Shown one piece after another: positions 22,881 to 35,384 of a stretch of 64,000 bases of DNA. Source of the DNA: Sinotaia quadrata (taxonomy: Eukaryota; Mollusca; Gastropoda; Architaenioglossa; Viviparidae); NCBI GenBank assembly GCA_028829895.1, contig CM054182.1, positions 14,342,001 through 14,406,000 of the forward strand, written 5' to 3'. Position 1 is the stretch's first letter; each line of letters begins with the position of its first letter. A program made the position numbers and the translations under genes. Below the pieces are notes generated by a model. That model saw only the letters and a list, made by a program, of their open reading frames with translations. It searched no databases and had not been told where the DNA came from.

Positions 22881-24340
22881 CCAGGTTAACATTTTTTTTT
22901 ATTTTAGAAAATGTCGATCTTACCACAGTTATCTCTTATTAACTTTTATCTAAAGCAAAAATCAGTTAGAAATGGACATGCACTTGATGACCGCAGTAAA
23001 GCCAGGTATTCCAAACTATGCTTACACAAGATATACATAGAGTAAATCTTTACTTACATATTTGATTAGGATTATAGGTTGTTACTAATCTATATTATAT
23101 CTTTGCTAACATGTACTTAATATTTGTACGCAAGTACTGATTAAATTATACATATTTGCATTGCGCGTGGACATGAATATATTATAGTAACCGTAATACA
23201 TTTTAGAATACGCCTGAGTGAGGTAAGTAATTGTAGTGTGTGTAAATATTAATGTACACAAACTAATTGTGCAACTTTGTGGATACATCCGGTCAGAATC
23301 TAATATTAGTTGCATAGAGTAAGACACTTTGAATATTTCCGATAAACAGCCATCTTTCTTCAAGGCACTGCATAATGCCTTTGTCGGAATATTCAAGTGA
23401 AACATGATACATATGCAACTAATTTATAAACTGTTCATTGACTTTGTCTTGCTAAAATTAGAAAAGAAAAAGCAGAGAAGGGGGGGGGGGGGACTTAAAA
23501 AATGAAAGAATAGAAAAGAAAATAATGAGCTATAAAGATGCCATCTCGGAGCGGAAAAGGTTAATTACAAATACTTTCTCTACTGCTAAATTTGTATTAC
23601 TTCCCCTGGCTCGGAGGACATCGCATGCACTAAAGACACGCCAACATCCATTGCCTTCACGGCTCGCCCTCGTCTCTCTGTCTTCCCGCCTGCCAAGGGA
23701 GACAATCTTCCCGCCTGCCAAAAGAGATAATCTCCCCGCCTATCTAGTGAGATAATTGAAGTTTTTATTATTTTTTCTCGAGATAAACACTGACAGCTCG
23801 CGACACCGTGGTCAGTGTGCGTACGGAAACTGTAATAGTTTTGCATTCTTGTGGAAATGTTTAGGCCTGAATTTTTCTGGCTTGAGAAATGGCCATTAAT
23901 GTCAGAAACTTGCTCGGGAACATGTGGTAATGGATACTTTTTAGCCCTTCAGTTTTGTTTCATTTGTCTTCTACAAAGGTGCCTGGTGAAGAACGAATGC
24001 GAATTTTTTTTTTAATTATTATTTAGGTCGTAAAGAGGACAGCGGAAAGTAATAAGACATAGTGAAGTGAGTCTTCCTTCAGTGAGCATTGAAATGCGCT
24101 CTACATATTACTTAAGTGACTCAGCGCCATATTATTTTAGGGAAGTGACGTCATTTTATATTGGTAAAGTCGTGCTTACATTAAGCATTTGTTTCATTTA
24201 ACTTGCCCGTACACAGTTTTGTTTAGCACAGCTATTTTCACCTTGGGAAAACATGTTCATGTCATGATGTCACTCTTTCTATCTATCTAATTTTAGTAAA
24301 TTTATACGTACAGAGTAAATTGTATTTTATTTTCATGACT
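22881..24340. other. Unique region with a balanced core (23520..23880)
   Basis: A G12 run at about 23480. The core has CCCGCCTGCC and GAGATAAT pairs (about 23695-23755), GATA-like sites in a C-rich context. A consensus TGACGTCA lies at 24146..24153. No gene recognised. Confidence 0.35.
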
Positions 24341-24346
24341 CATCAT

Positions 24347-24505
24347 TTTTTACTGTACAGTGCATTTAGCTGTAATAACAACATTAGAGATAAGGCAATG
24401 TACACTGTTTTAATGACAGCATAGTTTATACTGTACAGTGCATTTAGCTGTAAAAACAATATTAGAGATAAGGCAATGTACACTGTTTTAATGACGGCAT
24501 AGTTT
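24347..24505. repeat. Two-copy tandem repeat, about 79 bp
   Basis: TACTGTACAGTGCATTTAGC through TTTTAATGACAGCATAG occurs twice. Confidence 0.88.
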
Positions 24506-24910
24506 TACTGCACACTATGGTGGTTTTCTTTAAAACAGGCAAGTTTACGTTGTGTTTACAGATAGAGTTTTGTAAACGTTCTTGTAAAATTTTCTTGCAG
24601 ATCTTAAACATCTTGAGTCTCTGTTTTGTTTGGTTCTGAATGAATCACGTGACAATAGGGAACCGAAAATATCATAAGTAATGATATAATTATCCTCAAG
24701 TGTTTCGACAATCATGCTTGACTGCTATGCAATCAACTCAGTCTAGCATGGCGGTCAGAGGTGAATTGTATAGACAGTTTAAGATAAGCACGGGAAGTTG
24801 CTTTTTGCCTACAGAAGACGCTCAACCGTATGCCTGTGCAAACTCACGAACGTTTTGTGAATAGCAGAATGCATACCACTTCTGGCCCTGTCTTGATCCA
24901 AGTTGATCAC
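24506..24910. other. Unique spacer
   Basis: Nothing recognised. Confidence 0.4.
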
Positions 24911-24914
24911 TTGG

Positions 24915-25115
24915 AATTTTTGTACTTAGAAAATTCTTTACTTGAATTTTTCAGCCTCAGAATATTCTTTAACTGCATTTTTTTTTCTTTTGGTACTTAG
25001 AAAATTCTTTGGTCGAATTCTCCATACTCAGAAAATTCTTTTAATTGTATTCCTCTAATGAGAAGATTCTTAACTGTATCTTTTAATTCATATTTAGAAA
25101 AAATTCATTCTTTGA
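24915..25115. repeat. Degenerate tandem repeat, about 35-40 bp x 5
   Basis: Copies of ACTTAGAAAATTCTTTAACT with variable tails. Confidence 0.7.
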
Positions 25116-25157
25116 ACTTTTCTATTCAGTTCATGTGCACACATATGTGAGCACCAC

Positions 25158-25158
25158 T

Positions 25159-25212
<54 letters not shown>

Positions 25213-25240
25213 CAGGCAGACAGACAGACAGACAGACAGA
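25158..25240. repeat. (GA)n then (GACA)n microsatellite
   Basis: An AGAGAG run of about 50 bases is followed by GGCAGGCAGACAGACA. Confidence 0.97.
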
Positions 25241-25615
25241 GGCTTAATCAATTATCTTATGGAATCTTCACTCATACATCATATATTTTTCATCAGTGTT
25301 TTCAAACCTTCTTCATCATCTTCACTTTTTTTTTCCTGCTGGTCTGCACTACTGCGAAAACTGTTTTTCTTTATTGCCACACGATCTTCCTTGCCATGAC
25401 CATGTCATATGCATGTCATCAAATTTTCTGTCACAAGCTGTGTGGCGTTTACTCATTTGCCACATCGAAGGCAAATATCAGCAAGCCAACTGACACATTG
25501 CCGATGACAGAAAAGAAACTCAGCACTCATCTCCTTATGTCACATGAAGAAATTCCAAATTGTAACTCTCTCAAACTGTCTCTATGAAATGAAACGTCTA
25601 TTTCCTTACTCAATG
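25241..25615. other. Unique spacer with an open frame of unknown meaning
   Basis: The plus frame over 25135..25587 stays open through the microsatellite and about 100 further codons, Cys/His-bearing but without a recognised domain. Probably chance. Confidence 0.3.
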
Positions 25616-25619
25616 TACA

Positions 25620-25830
25620 AAATTTGTATCTATGTCATGTAAGTATCTACGTCATGTAGGTATCTATGTCATGTAAGCATCTACGTCATGTAAGTATGTC
25701 ATGTAAGCATCTACGTCATGTATGTCATGTGTAAGCATCTACGTCATGTAAGTATGTCATGTAAGCATCTACGTCATGTAAGTATGTCATGTAAGTATGT
25801 CATGTAAGCATCTACATCATGTAAGTATCT
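25620..25830. repeat. Minisatellite, 15/30-bp composite units
   Basis: Alternating ATCTACGTCATGTAAG and TATGTCATGTAAGC words. Confidence 0.9.
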
Positions 25831-26770
25831 TTGAGAAAACCGGATTGCATTCTAAATCCTGAATGTTAGTACTTTATAAAGGGAATCAAATCACTGTTAG
25901 CAATTAGCAATAAAATGAACTGCTGTCCATCAGGAAAACTGCTAACAGTCTAGAAAAACGAAGAACTGTTATTATTCTTGATGAACAATTGAACTACTAT
26001 TAGTTTAGAAGAACATCTTAATTATCAGCATTTTAGAAGGGAGAATACATGAACTGTCAACATAATATTCTCTAAACCAATGACTGAGAAAAAACGCTTG
26101 CCTCATAATAAAGAAATGTTAGCACTGACTTGCAGAAATTTGTTCCTTGAATGTCTTCTGTTGAATATTGCCTTTATTTCTGTCATACATGGGTTAATTT
26201 ATCCACCCTTTCTCAGCATTAAGACCCATTGTAATATGCTGACAGCAGCCCACGGCCTAATCTGCTCTACAGTCCCTATACTTATACTAGATCACACGTT
26301 ACATTATGGGGGTAATCAAATATCTAGCATAATGACAAGTTGATTAGTTGACGTGCCTTGGATTTGGCAACATTATCTTCCCCTTTGAGCATAGTTTGCC
26401 CCAAGGTCCAATCATCACAGTCTATCTGCTTGAATATTGAATTCATATCCAGAAAAAGCTACATCAAATGTAAATTCTTTATTGTTTATTTTTTTCTTTG
26501 TTAAATAATTGCTGGTTATTTTGTTTCCATGCATGCTTCTATTATTATTATTGGTGAATTAGGGCTGGAATCTTGTTTATTTATAAGTTGGACTTGTCGT
26601 AAGTGAGTATCTCACCGCAAAACTAAGAGAAGTGTGAAGGCCAGAATCGTGTGAGCACTAGCGTAGTGAGAAAGCTCGCTAGTTGGCGTATGGGTTCTGA
26701 ACTGGTTTTGCTCAGAGTAAAAGAAAACCAAGTTTAACAACAAGTAATAGTTCTGAGGTCTGAGTGAGTT
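25831..26770. other. AT-rich spacer
   Basis: Loose AACTGTTAT/GAACAACTG repetition at 25860-26060. No gene recognised. Confidence 0.4.
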
Positions 26771-26777
26771 CTTGTCC

Positions 26778-26853
26778 GCATTAATACAGACCTTTACGGA
26801 AAGGATTATAGACATTAATACAGACCTTTACGGAAAGGATTATAGACATTAAG
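26778..26853. repeat. Two-copy tandem repeat, 38 bp
   Basis: ATTAATACAGACCTTTACGG followed by AAAGGATTATAGAC twice. Confidence 0.9.
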
Positions 26854-26914
26854 TAGTTGAAGTGTTATTTCCTGCTCATTACAACTCGTTTTGCGCGAAA
26901 TGACTAAATGTACT

Positions 26915-27272
26915 GCACTGATCAGAATGAATTTTCTGTGCCGATATGTAACTCAATGTAGTGCATTGTTCTAAATGAATCCTATGCCGATATGTAACTC
27001 AATGTAGTGCATTGTCCTAAATGAATCCTATGCCGATATATAATTCAATGTAGTGCATTGTTCTAAATGAATCCTATGCCGATATGTAACTCAATGTAGT
27101 GCATTGTTCTAAATGAATCCTATGCCGATATGTAATTCAATGTAGTGCATTGTTCTAAATGAATCCTATGAGTTCATGATATGGGACCCATTGTGGTGCA
27201 TTGTTCTAAATGAATCCTATAGCCGATATGGGACTCATTGTGGTGCATTGTTCTAAATGAATCCTATAGCCG
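26915..27272. repeat. Minisatellite, 46 bp x 8
   Basis: Copies of CTATGCCGATATGTAACTCA followed by ATGTAGTGCATTGTTC. Confidence 0.93.
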
Positions 27273-27345
27273 ACAGGTGTCTTAGTTTAGTTGTATTGTA
27301 TAAATCGTATTGCTAATGTGTATTCAATGTTACATACACGAATGT

Positions 27346-27348
<3 letters not shown>

Positions 27349-27415
<67 letters not shown>
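27349..27415. repeat. (GA)n microsatellite
   Basis: Pure AG run of about 66 bases. Confidence 0.97.
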
Positions 27416-27418
<3 letters not shown>

Positions 27419-28100
27419 TAGAAATAACAAGCAATACAAATGTGTTGAAGCACAGACAACTCATACATTCATAAAAGAGTAATCACAAATACCGAACAGT
27501 TATTGCTAACAGGTGCATAATTTCCTGCTGCTAACTATGTTCTCTATTACGACTTACTCGTCTCAGCCTCGATTTGACTTTTGAAGAAAATACAGCTCCA
27601 CAGCTCCACAGTCAACCGCTTATCAAACTGCCCACTCGAGGCCCGAAAACAAACACCCTCTCACATTCCTACCCTTCACCCCGGTACATGTTCTTTAATC
27701 TCCGCCAGAGGTCGCGCGCTGCCCTCTGCCCTCTAGACCCTTGTCTAGGTGGGTGGGATTTGCACGCCGAGTTTGAGGCGAGATGGGCTGCTACAAAGAT
27801 AAGTTAGGTTATAAATTAGCACTCGGGGCGCGGAGACAGGGATAAAGTGGTTGTAATGTCAGCGCTGTCAGTCTCTGGGACCGGTGTCGTTCGTCACTGC
27901 GCCACATCTAGGGCTGCCGTCCCGTGACTGAGGGACCGCGTGGCAGTTAACTAAAGGAGTGGCGGGGCTAGGGAGCTATTTTTATTTTTCCTCTAGATTA
28001 GAATTTATAATTTTAAAAAAACAACAATGGCGGATATATCTAGCACTTTAAAGAATGATTATCAGGGTATATATACATCATGTCACTTCAAAGGTAGGAC
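27416..28100. other. Unique GC-richer segment, candidate regulatory element
   Basis: Non-repetitive, with CTACAAAGATAAG (about 27791, SOX/TCF plus GATA words) and GAGCTATTTTTATTTTT (about 27973), close to a MEF2 core. A 77-codon frame (27574..27807) has no known family. Confidence 0.38.
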
Positions 28101-28104
28101 CTTG

Positions 28105-28335
28105 CATTTTACAGTATACAAAGTCCTTTTTAGTCACACATGAAGTATACAAAGTCCTTATTAGTCATACATGAAGTATACAAAATCCTTATTAGTCACA
28201 CATAAAGTATATAAAGTCCTTATTAGTCACACTTAAAGCAAACAAAATCCTTATTAATCACACATACAGCATACAAAGTCTTTAAATCTCACACACGAAA
28301 CATACAAAGTCCTTATTAATCACACATACAAGCAT
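28105..28335. repeat. Minisatellite, 31 bp x 7-8
   Basis: Copies of AAGTATACAAAGTCCTTATT followed by AGTCACACATG. Confidence 0.9.
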
Positions 28336-29375
28336 ACAGAAAATCCCACTTAAACATACAAGTTATCGAAAGATAATATAACAAAATAAAATGAATCCAC
28401 ATAACAATAAAATATAATTGACAAATACGCAGTTGAAATAAATAACGACAAGCAAGAGAATAGCACAATTACTTGAAAGAACAGTAATGGTGTAGAAAAC
28501 TGTACCCTAATCTCCCACACCTGCATAATACTCCAGAGAACTAACTATACCTCATCTCACTTCAAAGAAATAAATATAAGGGAAGGGAACTGTAACTCTC
28601 ACTTCAGGCAGTGTTAGTTCTATCTTTAGTAGGTTTTTAAGAGGGCTATACCACATGGCATGGAGGGTGTCATGAAAGTAGTTGCAATTCCAAATTTGAA
28701 GTAAAGGATAAATTAAATAGTCGGTGTGAATGTGTCCTTAGTCGGAAGTGCAGACTTCCGGAAAAGGGGGGAAAGAGTTGAGAGGGATTGAGCTTGCATG
28801 GGCATATAAACAAAATGGAGGTACAGGGGAAAGGGGCGATCAATGTGAAAACCTAGCTGACCTCGGGCCAGGCTGTAAATGAGTTTGCATGGGCGTAAAT
28901 AAATTTCTAAAATTAGGTGGGAAGCGATAAATATAAACCTTCAATACTTTTTATTTAATCTTGCGCGCTCACTAGTAGAAAAACAGGAAAGATGGTGTCC
29001 CTGGAACGGCTGGGTGAAAACCATGTTCATGAATCCCTTATGACTGTAAACGAAGTGACTTGAATGAATGCAAGTAGAATTCAAATTGTATTTTTATTTT
29101 GAATTTTGTAGTATTTTAATGTTGAATTTTACTCAGAGCTCGGTAAATGTAAATAGAATAAATCTATATTTGTTCTGAAGAAGGGACGTAGGGCTGGTCA
29201 AACTTCTGTATTTCAGGGTCCTGTTGGACAACAGAAGTGCATGCTGTGTGGTATTAATAAGTCTTACCACTTGCATCAGCACATGTAGGTGAATTAGTGC
29301 GCAGGATGGAAATGCATTTCAGCTAATTGCATACCTACAGGTCACCCCTATTGGTACACGACACAGGGCAAAGAG
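28336..29375. other. Unique region without gene
   Basis: AT-rich to 28600, then balanced. GCTTGCATGGGCATATAAAC (28792) and GTTTGCATGGGCGTAAATAA (28882) are two similar words 90 bp apart. No coding family recognised. Confidence 0.35.
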
Positions 29376-29379
29376 AATC

Positions 29380-29500
29380 ATGCTCCTGGCATGGAAGATA
29401 AAGAACTATATCCCTGGTATGGAGAGTACAGAGAGCTATGCCCTTGGCATGGAAGATGAAGAACTATTCCCCTGGAATGGAAGGTAAAGAGCTATTATCT
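29380..29500. repeat. Tandem repeat, about 30 bp x 4
   Basis: Copies of ATGGAAGATAAAGAACTATA followed by CCCCTGG. Confidence 0.8.
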
Positions 29501-29534
29501 TAAGAAGAAAGGTAGAGCTGGAGAGTTAAACCAT

Positions 29535-29665
29535 ACTATATTGTACACTATTCTATTGCACACTATTATACAGTACTCTATTGTACAGTATATTATTTAA
29601 CACTACTCTATTGTACAGTATATTATTTAACACTAGTCTATTGTACAGTACTTTATTGTGAAGTA
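29535..29665. repeat. Minisatellite, about 30 bp x 4-5
   Basis: Copies of CACTACTCTATTGTACAGTA followed by TATTATTTAA. Confidence 0.85.
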
Positions 29666-29779
29666 CTTTATTTCAAATTTGATAGATCTACCAGCAAGAC
29701 TAACCAGACGAAGTGACATAAAGTTATTTAAATTTACTGACGAGATTTAAGGTATGTTAAGTTTTAATTTTTTACCAAC

Positions 29780-29865
29780 TCCAGGTCTCGGATTACAGTG
29801 TGCCATCACCCTAAAGATAATGATTACAGTGTATGAGTTAAGAACACCATCATACAGATAATGAG
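29780..29865. repeat. Two diverged copies of the 41-bp monomer found at 31.5 kb
   Basis: ATTACAGTGT...CATC..AAGATAATG twice, matching the unit of the array at 31490..31795. Confidence 0.7.
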
Positions 29866-29869
29866 AGCT

Positions 29870-31050
29870 AATAAAGTCATTGTGGTGGAGTAAATTTGAC
29901 TATCCCTATTTCTAGACTTATTTGTTATATAAATTGTTAACTTGTTGAAGTGACCCTACCTTGGGCACTCCTTATGATGATATTTTTGTAAGTGCCAGAG
30001 TTGGAGCAAACAATTCGAGTTGAGAATATGCTACAAATTGCTGATGCAATCCAAACCAGTTCCAAATGGAATGAGTAGTTTGTATTATCTAATGGTTAAG
30101 ATTTATGAGAACAAGACCAGCCAATGGGCTGAATGAAATCAATTGCCTAATCACTTGAATTTGGTGTGGCAAAAAGTCCAATCATGAAAGGCGGCCATTA
30201 GCATAAAGGTGAGTTAACTGACTGACTTAAAGAGAATAGATTTAGAAATATTTCTTGTATTTTGTTATTGATGTGTTATACTTGCATTTTGCATAGAGAT
30301 GTATTGTGTGAGTAGGATATTATTTCTACAAATTGTGAACTATGATGCTTATATGTAGTATGTTAAACACTTGAAATTGTGAACCCACTCATAAAACTGT
30401 TACACTGTATTTATTATGCTGATTGCATGCATCGAGCTAATAAATACTGTTGCCAGAAACTTGAAGTTGAGGCTTGAATGTAAGAAAAGGAATGGAATTT
30501 AAAAGGAATAAACTGGAAAATTAGCATTTATTTTTTTGATTATATTTTTACAGGGAAAAGGCAGCGTTCCAGAATCTTCTGGTTCACTGATTATGGTAGA
30601 TGTGAGAGGTGTCTGTATAAGTGTGAGGAACAGACTGCAATCTGTTGGTGTATAGTGGCAATGTATGCTGACAACATCAACCAATTTCTGGTACAAGGTT
30701 ACTGAAAATTGCTACTGTTGTTGTTCTGCTTGAGGGAGCTACTGTGGCAGAGTGCCAGATTAGCCTCAAGAGAAAAGTAGTGAATTAGTGTTCTACAATG
30801 TGAGAAGAGAAACATGGAATTGACATGAACAATAACTTGTGTCTTTGTTATAAAAGCATGCAAAAGACTATTGAGACATCGCCTAAATCAGTTTATATAC
30901 AAAATATTATCTTTTATCTCTAATAACTCCATTTCTGTTCTTTGATAAGAACTATCCAATGGTTTGTATTGACATTAAATTGTTGAATTGTGTTTTAGGA
31001 TATAGGACTGTATAGATATTAAAATTATTCGAATGAGGTTTCTTGGAAAT
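29870..31050. other. Unique AT-rich region without gene
   Basis: No array and no recognised frame. Confidence 0.4.
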
Positions 31051-31054
31051 ATTG

Positions 31055-31480
31055 ATGTCAAGTAATCTTTTCCATTGCATTTGTTAATTGTTGATTTAAT
31101 AAATGTATTGTTAAATTTATTGACATTCTTACACATATTGATAATCTTATGTTGGAGAAGAAAGTGGGTGGATGGAGGCTCGCTGAATGTAGATTAAAGA
31201 CGGATTTATCTTCTCCTTTAGTAAGACGTTTTGCACCTACAGAAATATTGTGTGACGGTAAATGTCTTTAATGTTGTGGAAAAGAGAAAATGTGGTGGAA
31301 AAGAGAAAATGTGGAAAAGAGAAAATGTTTACAGCACACACATATCCGCCAAGAGAGAGAGACGAGTGGTGTCTGCTGGAGAATTATTAATAACTTAACT
31401 TAAGATTCTCATCACTTGTAATTAGTTATGGACGAATACTTAGTTAATAATAATCATAACCATTAGGTGGCGTTAGCGTC
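31055..31480 (-). repeat. Dispersed repeat R1, copy A
   Basis: About 420 bp. On the minus strand it aligns from end to end with 41510..41870. Shared blocks include CTAATTACAAGTGATG, CCACTCGTCTCTC, ACTCCTTTAGTAAGA-like and TTATGTTGGAG. A 16-base unit (GTGGAAAAGAGAAAAT) is triplicated at 31277..31328. Its class is unknown. Confidence 0.8.
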
Positions 31481-31489
31481 AGTCATCAT

Positions 31490-31795
31490 ACATATAATTA
31501 TTACAGTATAAGAGCCAAGAACTTCACCATAGAGATAATGATTACAGTATAAGAGCCAAGAACGTCACCATAGAGATAATGATTACAGTATAAGAGCCAA
31601 GAACGTCACCATAGAGATAATTATTACAGTATAAGAGCCAAGAACGTCACCATAGAGATAATGATTACAGTATAAGAGCCAAGAACGTCACCATAGAGAT
31701 AATGATTACAGTATAAGAGCCAAGAACGTCACCATAGAGATAATGATTACAGTATAAGAGCCAAGAACGTCACCATAGAGATAATGATTACAGTG
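31490..31795. repeat. Minisatellite, 41 bp x 7, abutting R1 copy A
   Basis: Near-identical copies of AGTATAAGAGCCAAGAACGT followed by CACCATAGAGATAATGATTAC. Confidence 0.95.
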
Positions 31796-32059
31796 CACAA
31801 ACTAACTGCAGATAATGCAATGTATCGATATGAAGCTGTAATAAAATATATCATGACATTTAAATATAATATATATTCAATTAATTAGGATTTAATTATC
31901 AGAAAACAAAAACGGAAAAACCTTAAACAGAAATATAAATGCATACATTATAGCTATTAAAAACTGGTTAAATTGCTCCAAAAACTCCCGATTTTTATTT
32001 TAGATTTAAAATACAAAAGAAAAAGTCCTATCTGAGATAGGTTACTACCAGTTTCAGAA

Positions 32060-32155
32060 TTGTAACTATTAGTTGAGACATAATTATAACTATTAGTTGA
32101 GACATAATTATAACTATTAGTTGAGACATAATTATAACTATTAGTTGAGATATAA
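32060..32155. repeat. Minisatellite, 24 bp x 4-5
   Basis: Copies of TAATTATAACTATTAGTTGA followed by GACA. Confidence 0.9.
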
Positions 32156-32219
32156 TTATCAAATTCACAATATACCTGCTGCATTTTCAATTAAAACTCA
32201 AAATCACAAACACAGCTAT

Positions 32220-32565
32220 TATCAGATGTACAACTATACTTTAACTACAATTTACAACAACAATTATAACTGACAAATTCATAATCACCACCACCAATAT
32301 CACAATCTTAAATATCAATTTTACCAAATAAACTAAACGTTTTACTATTGTAATTACCAAATTCACAATTACAAACATAACCATCATTCTTGCAATTATA
32401 AATGCGTAATTAACAAATTCCAAATTATAACCACTTTCACATTTATAACTATTTCACTTTCAATTACAACTAAAAGTTTTGCAATTATAGTTACAAATTC
32501 ACAATTATAATTACTACTTTTGAAATTATAACTACTAGATACACAACTGCAACTACCAAACTCAT
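32220..32565. repeat. Degenerate AT-rich repeat
   Basis: Irregular AATTATAACTA, CAAATTCACAATTA and TTTACAA words, likely a decayed array related to the 24-bp one. Confidence 0.65.
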
Positions 32566-33285
32566 TGTGGGTTCAGTTTCGATGAAAATTGAACTGGGTA
32601 TATTTATTGGAAGTACGTCTCACAAGGTCTTTGGCTGAAAACAACATCCGGAATAAATGGTTGACAATTCATCCATTAGGTAATATCTAGTCAACCCTTT
32701 TGGGGTGGTTTATAATGTGGAGTGTCTTCATAAATTTTACAGTCAACACCAACGTTATAATCTGTCTTCTAAAACTTGTCAATAAATATCAAGGACTCAT
32801 TTTGTGACCTCTCATAAGGGGATGAACCGAGTTACAGGTAACACTCATATGTTAAAATAAAGTTGCATTAGTTCATAATCTTGGAATTTGCATTTAGAAT
32901 GACCAATGGTCGGCAGTTAGATAAATATATTGATTTCACACCTGGATTCTTTTCGGGTCCACTAAAACTAATTCTCCTATGACAAATATTTTCGATAAAG
33001 TACACGGTCCGAGTTCCAAGCAATCTCTATTCAAAATATGGAGTCCGATTTCAGAACGATCCCTGTCTTATGTACAAGATCCGAACTTCTGTCCCTATCC
33101 AAAGTACTCGCACTAATGAAAACATTCTTGTCGGTTTTTAAAACCTACTGCGATAAGTCAGCGTGTGACCTTACTGCCTGGCCGTAAATTGAGCTTTTTA
33201 ATGTAGAATCCATTTAATGTAGACATTCATTTATTGTAGACATTCATTTATTGCATTTGCTGCTCAGAGCCCTCGTTTTCATGCA
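32566..33285. other. Spacer with a small 21-bp triplicate
   Basis: ATTTAATGTAGACATTCATT-like copies at 33205..33255. Otherwise unique; no gene. Confidence 0.5.
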
Positions 33286-33740
33286 GGCCAGTTCCCCCCC
33301 CCTCCCCATCGACTCGTCCCGTATGGTCACCCCCCACACCCTATCACGACTGAAAACTGTCTCCGACTTCCCAGAGAGTTTATGAAAGCCAGCCAACTCA
33401 CGCGTGGCGGGTAAGAACAGGCCCCCACAGTTCGTTGAAGGTAACGACAGTCGGGGTGGGGTAGTGCTGAAAGAAAGATAACAACAGCCAAGCAGGCGAG
33501 CAGAGATCTGACAGTGATTTCAGTAGAATGCAAACATGTTAAGTGGTGGTTGGCTGCTGTCATCAAGGACGATAATGTCACTAAAAATGACGCTGATTGG
33601 GCCCCATACTGACTGTTTATCAGGGTCAAACCCCAGCAGGGCTACACTGCTCTGCAGAGTTTACTGAGAACTGTTTACACCTCGGCAGTGCCCTACACGC
33701 GCTGTTTCCATGTTTGAGGACATTGTGTATGTTTCTGTTT
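33286..33740. other. Unique GC-richer segment, candidate regulatory element
   Basis: A C9 run near 33294, then balanced non-repetitive DNA with TTAAGTGG (about 33539, NK2-like). A 100-codon minus frame (33327..33629) has no recognised family. Confidence 0.35.
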
Positions 33741-33744
33741 TAGC

Positions 33745-34005
33745 AGGATCCACACTTTGTTTACAAGGAAATATTTCAATCTCAGAAGGACCCACACGTT
33801 GTTTACAAGAAAATATTTCAATCTCGGTTGTACCCACACTTTGTTTACAAGGAAATGATTCAATCTCTGTAGGACCCGCAATTTGTTTACAAGGAAATGA
33901 TTGAATCTCAGTAGGACCCATACTTTGTTTACAAGGAAATTATTGAATCTCAGTAGGACCCACTCTTTGTTAACAAGGAAGTATTTCAATCTCAAAAGGC
34001 CATCA
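33745..34005. repeat. Minisatellite, 42 bp x 6
   Basis: Copies of CAATCTCAGTAGGACCCACA followed by CTTTGTTTACAAGGAAATGATT. Open on both strands because 42 is 14 codons. Confidence 0.93.
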
Positions 34006-34087
34006 AACTGTTTAACAAAGTCAAACTGCTTCTACCTTTACAAACTTATTACTATGAATTTCACATGGTGGTGATGAATCAATAAAT

Positions 34088-34275
34088 AATGATTTGACAC
34101 AGACTGAGTGGACAGTGGTTACAAAAGACAAAAGATAATGATGTGACACAGACTCAGATCAAATATTAATGGACGGATGTTACGGACGACAAAAGCTACT
34201 GAACTGAAACAGACTCAAGTCAAATATTAATGGGCTGAGGTTGCGATAGACAAAAATAATGATCTGACACGAACT
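34088..34275. repeat. Tandem repeat, about 62 bp x 3
   Basis: Copies of TGATCTGACACAGACTCA... and AAATATTAATGG. Confidence 0.8.
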
Positions 34276-34484
34276 CGAGAGAGAGAAAATAAATTCTGGA
34301 AGGGAGGCTATAGTGCCTAAAGAGGGCGGAGTGAGCGGACGTGGGGGGGGGGGTGGAGGGCGGAAGACAGTGAAGGTTTGAATGGAGGCTTTTTCAGGTA
34401 CAATTTTGTATAATCGACAAATACTTCGAGCGCAAACAAAGTACTCAAGAGTACATGATTACATGTACCCCATCAGAGTACTTC
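34276..34484. other. Short spacer with a G run
   Basis: G11 followed by TGGAGGG at about 34343..34360. Nothing else recognised. Confidence 0.4.
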
Positions 34485-34625
34485 ACCATACGTAACCAGA
34501 GTACTCCTCAGAACGTAGCGCCAAGTAGGTGGAGGGTGACCAGAGTACTCCTCAGATTGGCTCAGAACGTAGCACCAAGTAGTTGGATGGTGATTAGAGT
34601 ACTCCTCAGAACGTAGCGCTAAGTA
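34485..34625. repeat. Tandem repeat, about 50-56 bp x 2.7
   Basis: Copies of CCAGAGTACTCCTCAGAACG followed by TAGCGCCAAGTAG. Confidence 0.85.
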
Positions 34626-34794
34626 AGTAGTGCATAGCGCATGAACGTACGCTGTTTGAAGCTATCAGAAATCTAGGTCAAAGTGGGTCACCAAGAAAAA
34701 ACAAAATACACGCATGATTTTCTTTCTCAAGTAAGATATTTTCCCCCTTGTATATTTCCAATTTACACCCCACGAGCACCAACTAGAATTAAAT

Positions 34795-34965
34795 TCATAC
34801 AGGCTGTACTAGGTTCTAAGTTTGCTAGTGTAATGGCAAGGAAGACATTCATACAGGCTGTACTAGGTTCTAAGTTTGGCTAGTGTAATGGCAAGGAAGA
34901 CATTCATACAGGCTGTACTAGGTTCTAAGTTTGGCTAGTGTAATGGCAAGGAAGACATTCATACG
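34795..34965. repeat. Minisatellite, 55 bp x 3
   Basis: Copies of CATTCATACAGGCTGTACTA followed by GGTTCTAAGTTTGGCTAGTG. Confidence 0.92.
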
Positions 34966-34999
34966 GGTTATATACTAAGACACTGAGTTGTTTCACAGC

Positions 35000-35255
35000 T
35001 TTCTCGTAAAATTACATGAAATTTCCTTATGCTGGCTGTAGGTTCTAACAGTCTGAATACTAAATTACAAGGAACTTCCTTATGCCGGCTGTAGGTTCTA
35101 ACAGCCTGAATACTAAATTACAAGGAACTTCCTTATGCCGGCTGTAGGTTCTAACAGTCTGAATACTAAATTACAAGGAATTTTCTTATGCTGGTTGTAG
35201 TTGCCTCACAATCTTTCTAGTAAAATTACAAGGAATTTCCTTATGCTGGCTGTAC
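35000..35255. repeat. Minisatellite, about 53-60 bp x 4-5
   Basis: Copies of AAATTACAAGGAACTTCCTT followed by ATGCCGGCTGTAGGTTCTAA. It shares the GGCTGTA..AGGTT word with the array to its left. Confidence 0.9.
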
Positions 35256-35384
35256 TAGGTTATCTCGAAAGAAAGTTATCTGGAAAATTATCAAATAAAG
35301 AATTTTTCACGTTTTCTTAGGCTGTCTAGCTTTCAAGTAAGTTCATATTTATTCAGTCTTTGTAATCTGCATTGAGTTTTGTAA

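Noticed and set aside
25135..25587. 150-codon frame starting before a GA microsatellite
   Set aside because: Its first third is microsatellite (ER and TDRQ repeats) and the rest shows no domain.
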